26,989 nucleotides of DNA from an uncultured Azospirillum sp. (GTDB lineage Bacteria > Pseudomonadota > Alphaproteobacteria > RF32 > CAG-239), in the NCBI GenBank assembly GCA_947383875.1, contig CANDEX010000017.1:1-26989 (forward strand). The letters run 5' to 3'. Positions 1 to 8,659 of this stretch are shown piece by piece; positions within the stretch are counted from its first letter, which is position 1, and each line of letters opens with the position of its first letter. Position numbers and translations under genes: made by a program. Below the pieces are notes generated by a model. The model saw only the letters and a program-made list of their open reading frames with translations, was not told the DNA's origin and did no database searches.

Positions 1-55
1 GAAATAAAGAGTAAGCTTGGTGCTTTAAAAGCCGATATGGCACAAAACCAGCCTG
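1..55. repeat. 55-bp direct repeat, copy 1
   Basis: Bases 1-55 are identical to 211-265, a 210-bp (70-codon) period inside the first gene. Copy 1 begins at the window edge, so the array may continue upstream. It encodes E-I-K-S-K-L-G-A-L-K-A-D-M-A-Q-N-Q-P. Confidence 0.9.
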
Positions 56-996
56 TGACCACGAGTGTTGCCGCACAACTGCAAAGCGGAAGCGGCTCAA
101 CTAGTCCGGTTCAAAGCAAACTCGGAGAGTTGAAAGCAAGTATTGCTCAAAGTCAAGAGGCTGTAGCGGCAGCAAAGGCCAAAGTGCAGACAGGCGTTAA
201 TTCAGCTTCTGAAATAAAGAGTAAGCTTGGTGCTTTAAAAGCCGATATGGCACAAAACCAGCCTGCGGCAGCCAATAGTCTCGCTTCCACCGAGGCGAAA
301 AAAGCCGCAAAAATAAATGCTAAGGAAATATCCCAAGGTGTCTCAGCGGTAAAAAAATCCAGTGAAAGATTAAAAAGCGGTTTCCGTCAGCCTGCGGTGA
401 TTAAGAATGAAATCCGTGCATTGGATAAAGGGGCATGGCTTCTCCCTGATGAAACAGTGAAAACCGCAAGTTACAGTCATTCCGAAACGTTAATGTTTGG
501 TGCTGAAAGCGGTTCAAGCGATATCCCTGACGGAGTGATTTTTAATGGTGATTATGATGAAACCGTTATGCCGGAAACGATGGTTGATTATTGCAAATTC
601 GGTGTGGATAAGCTTAATGATGTCACAATGATTCAAAATTGTATGAAAGAATTAATTAAGCATATGTCTGATAAAGACAGTCAGGCTGCCATGGAGGGTA
701 AGGCTATCCATACGAAAATGATGTCTCAGGTTGTTATTGCGGCCGTTGCGGAAAGTATGGCCTTAAAAAATACGGCCGCTAATTATGGTGAAAAATTAGA
801 TAAACAAGAAGAAGATATGGGGAGCGCATCGACCACACGAGATGATACCGGTGCTTTGGCGATGACCAATAAAGAAACCCAATATGTCATAAACAAGCTG
901 CTGTCTTCCCAAACAACTTTGGGAATATTGGAAGCCTTAAAATTAGTCGGTGGTTTTGATTATGCTGACTTAGGAGAGGATGAGGGAGACGAATAA
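1..996 (+). CDS. Helical repeat protein, 5'-truncated, first gene of the envelope operon
   Basis: The reading frame is open from base 1, so the gene begins before the window; the first ATG in frame (37) lies inside a repeat and is not a convincing start. The visible N-terminal part is a 70-residue Ala/Gln/Lys-rich helical repeat (motif A-L-K-A-D-M-A-Q-N-Q-P). It is followed by a block shared without mismatch with the next gene, which ends in Y-S-H-S-E-T-L-M-F-G-A-E-S-G-S-S. The C-terminal 150 residues are unique: a helical segment with two cysteines (D-Y-C-K and Q-N-C-M) and a strongly acidic tail (G-E-D-E-G-D-E). The stop overlaps the next start as TAATG, so translation is probably coupled. 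The family is not recognised. By comparison with its exported neighbours it probably acts in the periplasm, but the signal peptide would lie outside the window. Confidence 0.85.
   Translation, partial: EIKSKLGALKADMAQNQPVTTSVAAQLQSGSGSTSPVQSKLGELKASIAQSQEAVAAAKAKVQTGVNSASEIKSKLGALKADMAQNQPAAANSLASTEAKKAAKINAKEISQGVSAVKKSSERLKSGFRQPAVIKNEIRALDKGAWLLPDETVKTASYSHSETLMFGAESGSSDIPDGVIFNGDYDETVMPETMVDYCKFGVDKLNDVTMIQNCMKELIKHMSDKDSQAAMEGKAIHTKMMSQVVIAAVAESMALKNTAANYGEKLDKQEEDMGSASTTRDDTGALAMTNKETQYVINKLLSSQTTLGILEALKLVGGFDYADLGEDEGDE
211..265. repeat. 55-bp direct repeat, copy 2
   Basis: This is the second identical copy of bases 1-55. A diverged version of the same 210-bp unit occurs twice in the next gene, at about 1786 and 1996. 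Confidence 0.9.
251..521. repeat. 271-bp perfect direct repeat, copy 1
   Basis: Reading the two stretches side by side, 251-521 and 2041-2311 show no difference (constant offset 1790). The homology continues leftward to about base 27 with scattered mismatches and stops abruptly at 522, where the two genes take unrelated C-termini. It encodes the block ending in the Y-S-H-S-E-T-L-M-F-G module. Confidence 0.93.
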
Positions 997-2624
997 TGTC
1001 TAAGCATTTCGTCACATATGCGGGAACGCTGTTGCTTTTAACCTGTCTGAGTTCTCCTGTTCGGGCAGATATTGAGGCTATCCAAGGGGCTGTAATGGGA
1101 CCTATTCAGACAGTTTTACAGGAAGCCAAAGCAATTCAGGAAGATTTGAATGAAATAAAGGAGGAACTCCGATCTGCGGCGGAAGGTGTTTCCGGACCGA
1201 TAAAAGATGCCGCTAAAGCAGTCAATGATGCCAAAGCTCAAGTTCAATCAGGTGTAGAGATGGCGAATAGCATAAAGGCGGATCCCATGGCGGCTATGGG
1301 TAATAAAATGCCGGGTTTTTTAGGTGATTTAGATATTGCCGATCAAGAAATGCTGCAGAGTGCGATAAAGGGTAATTATCTGATGCAAATTCCCAAAGCA
1401 TCTGAGATAATATCAAATAGTAAATCCTCTGCGTTGAGTGTTATTTCCGGAGCAAAGGAAATGGCGCAAAGCGCAACTTCGGAGGTTCGTTCTGCTGCCG
1501 GTAATGTAACGTCTGCCGCAACAGCTGTACAGTCAACAGCAAATGCGACGGTAAGCAAGGCAGGTTCGCAACAGTCAATAATTGCCTCTCCGCAAACAAC
1601 ACAAACCAATGTTTCATCACAGGCTTTTGAACCGGTAGCTGCGCAAAATATGCTTCAAACAGCTCCGGAGGTTGCATCAATCAAAGCCATTCAACCGGCA
1701 AGACAAGCCTTTACCACACAAGTGCTCTCTGCCACCTCCGGAATTGCAGCCTCTCAGGCAAAAATACAGGCAGGAATGAATAATATCTCGGATGTCCAAA
1801 ACAGCCTAAATGCTTTAAAAGCAGATATAGCGCAAAATGAGCCTGTGACCACGAGCGTTGCCGCGCAACTGCAAAGCGGAAGCGACTCAGCTGGTCCGGT
1901 TCAAAGCAAACTCGGAGATTTGAAAGCAAGTATTGCTCAAAGTCAAGAGGCTGTAGCGGCAGCGAATGCAAAAGTGCAGACAGGCGTTAATTCAGTTTCC
2001 GAAATAAAGAGTAAGCTTGGTACTTTAAAAGCAGATATAGCACAAAACCAGCCTGCGGCAGCCAATAGTCTCGCTTCCACCGAGGCGAAAAAAGCCGCAA
2101 AAATAAATGCTAAGGAAATATCCCAAGGTGTCTCAGCGGTAAAAAAATCCAGTGAAAGATTAAAAAGCGGTTTCCGTCAGCCTGCGGTGATTAAGAATGA
2201 AATCCGTGCATTGGATAAAGGGGCATGGCTTCTCCCTGATGAAACAGTGAAAACCGCAAGTTACAGTCATTCCGAAACGTTAATGTTTGGTGCTGAAAGC
2301 GGTTCAAGCGAGACGGACTTAGTGAAAATCAGTCGTGAACAGGAAGAAAAAATGTCTGCGCTGCAGCGAGAAAACTTTGCTAATCTTTATGCGTTGGCTT
2401 TTACCATTCGCACGAATATCGCTAAAGAGAATGCCGAAGCAGCTGATGCCAAGAGTAAAGAAAATTCACGAGATATTATTCAGGCAACAAAGGATCAAGC
2501 CTTAGAAATGACTAAAAGATTGCGGAAATTTCTTATAATGGAGGCGGCAGTTTATGAATTTAAGGCGTCGCAACAATCGCGCCAATATAGCTTTGCGCCG
2601 GAAGAGGAGGATGATGATGAATAA
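996..2624 (+). CDS. Exported helical repeat protein, paralogue of the preceding gene
   Basis: 542 residues. The ATG at 996 is preceded by GAGGGA at 7-8 bases. Residues 1-24 form a signal peptide (hydrophobic T-L-L-L-L-T-C-L core, likely cleavage after V-R-A). The mature protein is almost entirely helical and Ala/Ser/Lys-rich: an N-terminal E-A-I-Q-G-A-V region with amphipathic helices, then two 70-residue repeats (about 265-350). The block shared exactly with the preceding gene follows (about 350-439). The C-terminal 100 residues (R-E-Q-E-E-K-M..., then N-I-A-K-E-N-A-E-A-A) are unique and end in acidic E-E-E-D-D-D-E. It sits upstream of T4SS core genes, and helical secreted proteins at such positions can be VirB5-like pilus-tip proteins. 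That link is a guess; no clear family signature is visible. Confidence 0.9.
   Translation: MSKHFVTYAGTLLLLTCLSSPVRADIEAIQGAVMGPIQTVLQEAKAIQEDLNEIKEELRSAAEGVSGPIKDAAKAVNDAKAQVQSGVEMANSIKADPMAAMGNKMPGFLGDLDIADQEMLQSAIKGNYLMQIPKASEIISNSKSSALSVISGAKEMAQSATSEVRSAAGNVTSAATAVQSTANATVSKAGSQQSIIASPQTTQTNVSSQAFEPVAAQNMLQTAPEVASIKAIQPARQAFTTQVLSATSGIAASQAKIQAGMNNISDVQNSLNALKADIAQNEPVTTSVAAQLQSGSDSAGPVQSKLGDLKASIAQSQEAVAAANAKVQTGVNSVSEIKSKLGTLKADIAQNQPAAANSLASTEAKKAAKINAKEISQGVSAVKKSSERLKSGFRQPAVIKNEIRALDKGAWLLPDETVKTASYSHSETLMFGAESGSSETDLVKISREQEEKMSALQRENFANLYALAFTIRTNIAKENAEAADAKSKENSRDIIQATKDQALEMTKRLRKFLIMEAAVYEFKASQQSRQYSFAPEEEDDDE
2041..2311. repeat. 271-bp perfect direct repeat, copy 2
   Basis: Copy identical to 251-521. 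Exact identity, including synonymous sites, points to a very recent duplication or gene conversion, or to an assembly artefact. Confidence 0.93.
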
Positions 2625-4002
2625 TTTAAGAAACATCCTGACAACGGCAGTATTATTTGTTGTAATGATTGTATCGTCATCAAATGCTCAGGTTAAATTT
2701 GATGTTTCCCGCGGAGCCAACAAAGTGACGGAAACGGTCAGCGGTTGGAGTGAACAGGGACAGAAAATCATAGAAGAGTCAACAACGCTTCAAACTATGG
2801 CTGCTTACGGCAAAGGAGCGATGGAAGCCGCTAAAATGATGCAGGAAACTGTTGCTGATGCTAAAAATATGGTAAATGATGTCAAATCAAGTGTCAATTC
2901 AGTAAAAGACACGGCTATGTCGACCGTATCAGATATAACTTCAGAAGCAAAAGGGTTGCAAGGTGATGTCACCGGAGCTGCCGGCGGGGTTGTCGGTTCG
3001 GCTGCCGGCGGAGTTAGCGGAGCCGTTTCTGCAGCGGCATCCAAAACCCAATCGGCTCAGGAACTCGCAAAGCTCAAAAAAGAAAAATCAGCCATAGAAT
3101 CAGAATATAAGGCTGCGGCCGCCGCTCGTAAAACTGAATTTGAAGGTCAGCTGAAATCTTATGAAGAGAATAATACAGCTTATCAAAAAATGATTGCTGA
3201 AGATTCTTCTCAAAAAGAAGAGCTTGAGGCCAAAATAGCCTCTAATAATCAAGCAATGACATCTTTGCGCGAACAATATGAAGCGAAGGAAGCCGAGGAA
3301 AAATCAGCCAGTAATGCCAGAGCCGCTGAGATTGACAACCAAATACGGCAGTTACAGGATCAAGTCTTAACGGACGGTCTCAGCCTGGCGAATGAGGATG
3401 TAAAATCTATGGCAAAATCACTGTTCGGAGGTGGTCAATCTGCTGCAGAAATGAACAAAATGATTGCCAATAACTTTATTCCTGCAGATGAGCCTTTGAC
3501 CGCGAAAACAATAAAGAAAGTGCGCAATTATCGAAATCAAACAGCCATAACGGACACTTTGCAAAGTATGGCAACAATGATGATGATTAAAGCCGGACGA
3601 GATAAAGATAACGGCAAAACAGAAGAAATTGCAGATAAAGTGCCGGCGATGGATGGTTCCTCTGCGGCGGTAGCGTTGGATACGCAGATTAAAGTTGAGA
3701 ATATGAAGGCTATTTTAGTCTATACCAAATTGCTTTTGGCCGATTTGAAAATGCGTACGGCAATGGATTTGTCTAAGCTTAATGTTTATCAGTTGCGTAA
3801 TCCGAATAAAGATGTTACACAGTTCAACCTTGATGACTACAAATATAAAAAGCCGAGCAAAGCAAATAAGAAGACGATTGTGGATCTGGCCAAAAAAGTT
3901 GCTAAAGAAGGCAGTTCTGTTGTGAATGATGTTAAAAGCAGCGGCATAACGGGCATGAACGATGTCACCGGGATGTTGTCATTGGGAGGAAAAGGACTAT
4001 GA
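2617..4002 (+). CDS. Exported coiled-coil protein of the envelope operon
   Basis: 461 residues from the ATG at 2617, chosen because GAGGAGG (2604-2610) lies 6 bases upstream and the signal peptide starts here. The frame is open further upstream, and ATGs at 2611 and 2614 are possible but too close to the Shine-Dalgarno sequence. The gene overlaps the previous stop by 8 bases (ATGAATAA). Residues 1-25 are a signal peptide (T-A-V-L-F-V-V-M-I-V core, cleavage after S-S-N-A). Next come an amphipathic helical region, a Gly/Ala-rich hinge (A-A-G-G-V-V-G-S-A-A-G-G) and a charged coiled coil at about 147-254. A C-terminal helical domain with M-K-A-I-L-V-Y-T-K-L-L-L-A-D-L-K-M-R-T closes it. The family is not recognised. 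The architecture (signal peptide, helical repeats, C-terminal helical bundle) matches its neighbours, which suggests partners of one complex. Confidence 0.88.
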   Translation: MNNLRNILTTAVLFVVMIVSSSNAQVKFDVSRGANKVTETVSGWSEQGQKIIEESTTLQTMAAYGKGAMEAAKMMQETVADAKNMVNDVKSSVNSVKDTAMSTVSDITSEAKGLQGDVTGAAGGVVGSAAGGVSGAVSAAASKTQSAQELAKLKKEKSAIESEYKAAAAARKTEFEGQLKSYEENNTAYQKMIAEDSSQKEELEAKIASNNQAMTSLREQYEAKEAEEKSASNARAAEIDNQIRQLQDQVLTDGLSLANEDVKSMAKSLFGGGQSAAEMNKMIANNFIPADEPLTAKTIKKVRNYRNQTAITDTLQSMATMMMIKAGRDKDNGKTEEIADKVPAMDGSSAAVALDTQIKVENMKAILVYTKLLLADLKMRTAMDLSKLNVYQLRNPNKDVTQFNLDDYKYKKPSKANKKTIVDLAKKVAKEGSSVVNDVKSSGITGMNDVTGMLSLGGKGL

Positions 4003-7000
4003 TGAAAAAAGTAACTAAAATCATAATGCTTTCTTCCTTGCTGGTAATGTTTTCCGGCTTAGCAAGCCATGCGTTTCTTTTGCCGCCGGGACCGGTTAGT
4101 CCGACGGCAGATCCGGGAACTGACGTTACATTTGGTTTGAGAAATGTCGGAGCCACTGCGCAACAATATGCGACGCAAATGCAGGCTTACGCCAATGAGG
4201 CAACACAAAAAGCCAAATCCCTTAAGAAAAAATATATGGAACAATTTACCGGCTTTATGGGAGGGCTGTTTAAGAAAAAAGAAAAAGCGGCTATTCCCGG
4301 TTCTAAAACCATACAGGAATCAAAAATCGCCGATATTTATGATCCGGAATCTGTTAAAAATGCTCTATATACCTTGTTTATGGCTTATCCGGTTGATTGT
4401 GATAAAGATGCAGATAACTTTGCGGCCTGCGTGGCTTATAAAACCAAAGCCGAAGAATTTTATCAGGATACGGTTATTGAAATCTATACGTCCGTGCGCT
4501 TGCTGGAACAAACCCTGAGTGAGTTAACAGCCGAAGTGGAAAACCTGTCTACAACATTTAGTGGTGCTGGTGGCGGCGGAGCTGAAAGCGGTGAGGACGA
4601 AAACGGCGTATGGAAAAATGCATTTAACGCCTATCAAACAATGAACAGCATTTTGAAAGTTACGCAGGAACTTTCGGCTATGCGTGCGCAATATGAAGCG
4701 GCCCTGTTTCTGCGCGAACAAATCGTTCCGGCACCGTATGTTTCGAAAAAAGAACGTGAAGCCAAAGAAAAAGCCGCCAAAACATCGGCTTATACGATTA
4801 ATGAGGAGGTCAAACTGGCTTCTTCCGGTGTCTATTCTCACAGTGAAACACTGGTGTTCGGTCAGTTAGGGATGGTGCAGGCTGATTTTTCTCTGACTAA
4901 AAATACTCAACCTGAAATCGTTGAGTATGAAGAGGATGATGACGAGGATTATGTGTATAATCCGGCACTTTATGGCAGTGTCAGCTTTGCAGATGCCCCA
5001 AAAATGCCGTTGAAATCTGCATTTGACGGCTCTCGTCAGAAACTTTTGGAATTAGATAAAATTGCACCGCTTTATAATAAGGTGCAGGACGCCAAAGAAG
5101 TTCATAATTTGCTTCAGGCCTTAGACAGCTATCGCGGTATTTTTGAAAATTATGAGCAATACAAAAAACTCCATGAAAAGTCATTGGAAGCGGTGGCCGC
5201 AGCGGATCAATGTGCCATTCAATATCTGAATCGTTATTATGGTAATCCCGAAAAGGTATGGAAAGGTGCAATGCCGGATGCTGCCATAAATGATTATGAT
5301 GCTCGTCAGGGAATTTCCGGTTGGGCTGTTAAAGCTTTTGAAATTGCCAAGTCTGAAGAATCCCTTTCCTTTGATTCTGATGATTTGGGAACAATGGATA
5401 TTGATATGAGTATTGATGTCAATGACCCGGCCAGCGAAAAGAAACTTCAGGCGGATTTTGAAAAACAAAGAGAAACAGCGTTGGTTAATCCCAGTCAAGA
5501 GGAAGAAATCGAAAAAGCGACCCGGGAATCTCAGATGATTTCATTTAATATCGGAGCTCAGGCTGCACAGTTATTGGTAGAAGATCAATATAAATCCGCA
5601 CCGCAATGGGGCGTTCCTGCTGTCAGATTTCCGGTCTGGAAAGATCAAATAAATTTCTATACGCAATATCTTGATGGTAAATATACCAATATTAAAGACT
5701 ATCTCCATCAGTTGGATGTCAGTACGATTATTGTTGATTTGGCTTATGCATTGAACGATTTAACGGTTTCTGATGCGGATGAGCGCGCCAATAATCGAGC
5801 CGGACTTGATAAATTATCCGCTCGTTTGGCAAAAGAGCAAGGCGGAACAAATCCGGCATCAGTCTTAAAAGACTTGGAAAATAATCGCAACCAAATGTTA
5901 TCTCAGGCACTGCAAAGCAAGAACAATCGCTTGCGGTCTCTGCAAAACCAAAAGAAAAATTTGCAAAACCGGATAGACCGGGCTGCGGAAGTATTAGCTG
6001 ACAATAATGAGCAGCTGAATGTTGTCCGGCAGGAAAAATTAGAGGCGGAAACGGGTATTGCAGTCAAAGAGAGACAGGTTGAATATCTGACGGAACGTCG
6101 CGGTGAAGATGCGGATAACCTGATTCGTACCACAGATATTGAATATAAGGAACAAAGCTTTGAGCTCGCTCCGGAAAAAGTTGAACAGGTTCATACCATT
6201 ACCTATGACAGTGTTAAAGAAAAGAAGTTACTGTTTGATACGGAAGAAGTGTTGTCTGATTACAACGAAAAAGTACAGAAATTGCAGTTTGAGGCAAAAC
6301 ATCAAGCCGTCGTTAATGCTGTAGAGGATAAAAATCAGGCGGTTCGTCAACAATTAATTCCTGTCAAAACCAACAGCAACAATGATGGTTCTCTGAGTCT
6401 GTATCCCGAAAACAAAACATCAACGTCTGGCAAGAAGAGTTTGTTCCGTCGCCCGTTTAGCGATAATTCAGACTTTGCGCCGCTGACAACCCCGAAATAT
6501 GTTTTATCTCAAACGTTATATTTTGGTGCGGAATATCCGGTTAAACAGACTAATTTCAGTCAGGAAAAAGCCAGATTGGATGCCGAACTTGATAATAAAA
6601 TCTCCAGCCAGACGGAAGAAGTTCGTATGGTAGAAAAAGCGGGAGTGGAGGAAAAAGTCATAGATGCGGTTGAAACAACTTATACCGAAGCGATAGTAAC
6701 CGAAACCATGGAAGTTAATACCGAAGATACTGAAGATATGGCTCTGGCTAAAGTTCAGCTGTCTGAGCATCAGGAAACTGCCGCTGCCAATGAGAAAAAA
6801 GCCGCTAAACTGAAAACTGTCAGTACTCAGAAAGAGGCAGAAATCAGTAATGCCAATCGGCAAATTGAAAACATTAGCCGTCAAAGTGAGGCGGTGGAAG
6901 CGGATTATGTTGCTCAAGTTCAAAAAATAGAGCAGGCTTATAATCAGAAACTTGAAGAGGCTCAAAAATATATTGAAAGCAAACGTCAAGCGAAAAAGAC

Positions 7001-8645
7001 GTTGGATTTAATCAGCTATTATCAGGACAAAATAGGTCTTCCGATTGCTAACGCGGAAGGTGTTTTCCCGCCATTCAGTCTGTTGAATATTTTAAAAACC
7101 GCTACCGGCCTGACAGATGACACTAAAAATTATGCTGATCAGCTGATTAATGACGCCCAAAAATCTATTCTTAACCTTGGTGACGGACTTTATGTTGGCC
7201 AATATGGAGATAAAGTGGCTGAGATTCACGCTAATTTGATGAAACAACTGCAAGAAATACCGGTTGAAGGATTGAGCAATTTTTCTTCGGCAGTAGGACG
7301 TTATGCCAAAACCAATTCAATTATTAAGCCGCTGACAACGCTGTTTCAGAAAGTTATGCTGGAAAAGGCCTGTGCCGGAGATAATTGCAAGCGGATAGAT
7401 ACGGAATATTTTGTCGGTTCTTATGCGAAAGAGCGCGATTTTATGGCACCCAAGGCCGCGCCGAAAGAATATTTGCCGCCGTTGCGTGAGGTTGTTTATT
7501 TTGATGATGTTGATTACGATAACATTCCTAAAGCGGCGGATGGCGGAATTGCCCGCGAAAGTTTCTTAAACAGCGGCGCAAAAATGCCTGAAATCTGGAA
7601 GCGTATTCTGGACGGTAAAGCCTTTGTAGATAAAGACGTTGATTTGAAAGCCCTTTTGGCAGAAGGCGGCGAAACAGCATCCTTTATGCGCGGGGGACGC
7701 TATCCCTGCCGTCTGGATGATCAAATTATCGACGTTGACAATATTGACGGACAATATCGTGTTTATACCGCTAAGGCCGTGTCATCAAAAGCTTCCGCTG
7801 AAGAAAAGGCTTATCGTCCGGCGCAGATGTATAAAATGCCGCAATGTAATGATATAACGCTTCAAAGCAAAGGCGGTATATTGGGTAAACTTTATGTGAC
7901 GGTTGAAGATAAGGTTGAAGGCGTGACAGCTCCGGCGAAAGTTTCCGCTTTTCAGGAGTTTTCAGGCAATGCATCTCATAGTGAATTGGGAACCTTGCTG
8001 CGAGCGACTGATAATGGCGTTTCGTTTAATCAGGCACCGGAAGCTGTTTTAACCCGTTTGAGCAAAATGGCAGATGAAGCCAGTCAATCTAACAGTTCTT
8101 ACGAAAAAAATATGCAGGATGAAGTTTATAAAAAAACGCTGCTTAATAAAAATCAATTCGGTAATTTCTTAACCTTTACCGAGCAGGAAATCAGTTATCG
8201 TCAGGCATTGGAAGAATTAAAATTAAGCATGGAAGAAGCGAAGGAAACCTTGTTTGAACAACTGGAAAAGGCCGGATTTACGCCCGGAGCAGATTATAAT
8301 CTGGCTAAAGAGGAAGACTATGAACTGACCAAGGATGTTCTGAACCGTCGGAAGAATACGCTGGTTAATGAGGGATTTGAAGAGATGGAGGCTGTTCAGG
8401 TTGCGGATAATGATATCGTCGAAGAACGTATGAAAAAAATCAGAAGCCTTCTGACAGCGTTGCGTAAAGATAAGAATGCCTATATTCCGTTGACCGATGT
8501 AACCGAAAGCGGTGCCGAACTTGATGAAAGTATCAAAGCCGAAGAGGTTAATCATCAGGTGACGGCAGAATATAAAAAGCGGGCTGATGAAGAATTTGAA
8601 AAACAAATAAAATCTTATCCCATACCGTTTTGTGCGGCTTATTGA
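3999..8645 (+). CDS. Giant exported coiled-coil protein (1548 aa)
   Basis: The start at 3999 overlaps the previous stop (ATGA), with GGAGGA 8 bases upstream. Residues 1-25 are a signal peptide (cleavage after A-S-H-A), followed by a Pro-rich start of the mature chain. The N-terminal 270 residues are helical with a Cys pair (V-D-C-D...A-A-C-V). Near 280-290 is Y-S-H-S-E-T-L-V-F-G, then an acidic stretch (E-Y-E-E-D-D-D-E-D-Y). Long coiled coils occur at about 620-705 and 870-1010, with a second copy of the module (S-Q-T-L-Y-F-G-A-E) near 836-845 between them. The C-terminal third is mixed alpha/beta with several cysteines and ends in a charged helical stretch. I see no catalytic motif and no membrane segment after the signal peptide. 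It lies 14 bases before a VirB8 gene, so a periplasmic or surface structural role in the T4SS is likely. The family is not recognised. Confidence 0.9.
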   Translation: MMKKVTKIIMLSSLLVMFSGLASHAFLLPPGPVSPTADPGTDVTFGLRNVGATAQQYATQMQAYANEATQKAKSLKKKYMEQFTGFMGGLFKKKEKAAIPGSKTIQESKIADIYDPESVKNALYTLFMAYPVDCDKDADNFAACVAYKTKAEEFYQDTVIEIYTSVRLLEQTLSELTAEVENLSTTFSGAGGGGAESGEDENGVWKNAFNAYQTMNSILKVTQELSAMRAQYEAALFLREQIVPAPYVSKKEREAKEKAAKTSAYTINEEVKLASSGVYSHSETLVFGQLGMVQADFSLTKNTQPEIVEYEEDDDEDYVYNPALYGSVSFADAPKMPLKSAFDGSRQKLLELDKIAPLYNKVQDAKEVHNLLQALDSYRGIFENYEQYKKLHEKSLEAVAAADQCAIQYLNRYYGNPEKVWKGAMPDAAINDYDARQGISGWAVKAFEIAKSEESLSFDSDDLGTMDIDMSIDVNDPASEKKLQADFEKQRETALVNPSQEEEIEKATRESQMISFNIGAQAAQLLVEDQYKSAPQWGVPAVRFPVWKDQINFYTQYLDGKYTNIKDYLHQLDVSTIIVDLAYALNDLTVSDADERANNRAGLDKLSARLAKEQGGTNPASVLKDLENNRNQMLSQALQSKNNRLRSLQNQKKNLQNRIDRAAEVLADNNEQLNVVRQEKLEAETGIAVKERQVEYLTERRGEDADNLIRTTDIEYKEQSFELAPEKVEQVHTITYDSVKEKKLLFDTEEVLSDYNEKVQKLQFEAKHQAVVNAVEDKNQAVRQQLIPVKTNSNNDGSLSLYPENKTSTSGKKSLFRRPFSDNSDFAPLTTPKYVLSQTLYFGAEYPVKQTNFSQEKARLDAELDNKISSQTEEVRMVEKAGVEEKVIDAVETTYTEAIVTETMEVNTEDTEDMALAKVQLSEHQETAAANEKKAAKLKTVSTQKEAEISNANRQIENISRQSEAVEADYVAQVQKIEQAYNQKLEEAQKYIESKRQAKKTLDLISYYQDKIGLPIANAEGVFPPFSLLNILKTATGLTDDTKNYADQLINDAQKSILNLGDGLYVGQYGDKVAEIHANLMKQLQEIPVEGLSNFSSAVGRYAKTNSIIKPLTTLFQKVMLEKACAGDNCKRIDTEYFVGSYAKERDFMAPKAAPKEYLPPLREVVYFDDVDYDNIPKAADGGIARESFLNSGAKMPEIWKRILDGKAFVDKDVDLKALLAEGGETASFMRGGRYPCRLDDQIIDVDNIDGQYRVYTAKAVSSKASAEEKAYRPAQMYKMPQCNDITLQSKGGILGKLYVTVEDKVEGVTAPAKVSAFQEFSGNASHSELGTLLRATDNGVSFNQAPEAVLTRLSKMADEASQSNSSYEKNMQDEVYKKTLLNKNQFGNFLTFTEQEISYRQALEELKLSMEEAKETLFEQLEKAGFTPGADYNLAKEEDYELTKDVLNRRKNTLVNEGFEEMEAVQVADNDIVEERMKKIRSLLTALRKDKNAYIPLTDVTESGAELDESIKAEEVNHQVTAEYKKRADEEFEKQIKSYPIPFCAAY

Positions 8646-8659
8646 TAACGGGGAAACTG

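Noticed and set aside
6516..6989. A 157-codon open frame on the minus strand under the giant coiled-coil gene
   Set aside because: Phe/Ile/Leu-rich composition is typical of the complement of Lys/Glu-rich coiled-coil codons. There is no ribosome site, and it is fully covered by a strongly coding frame on the + strand.
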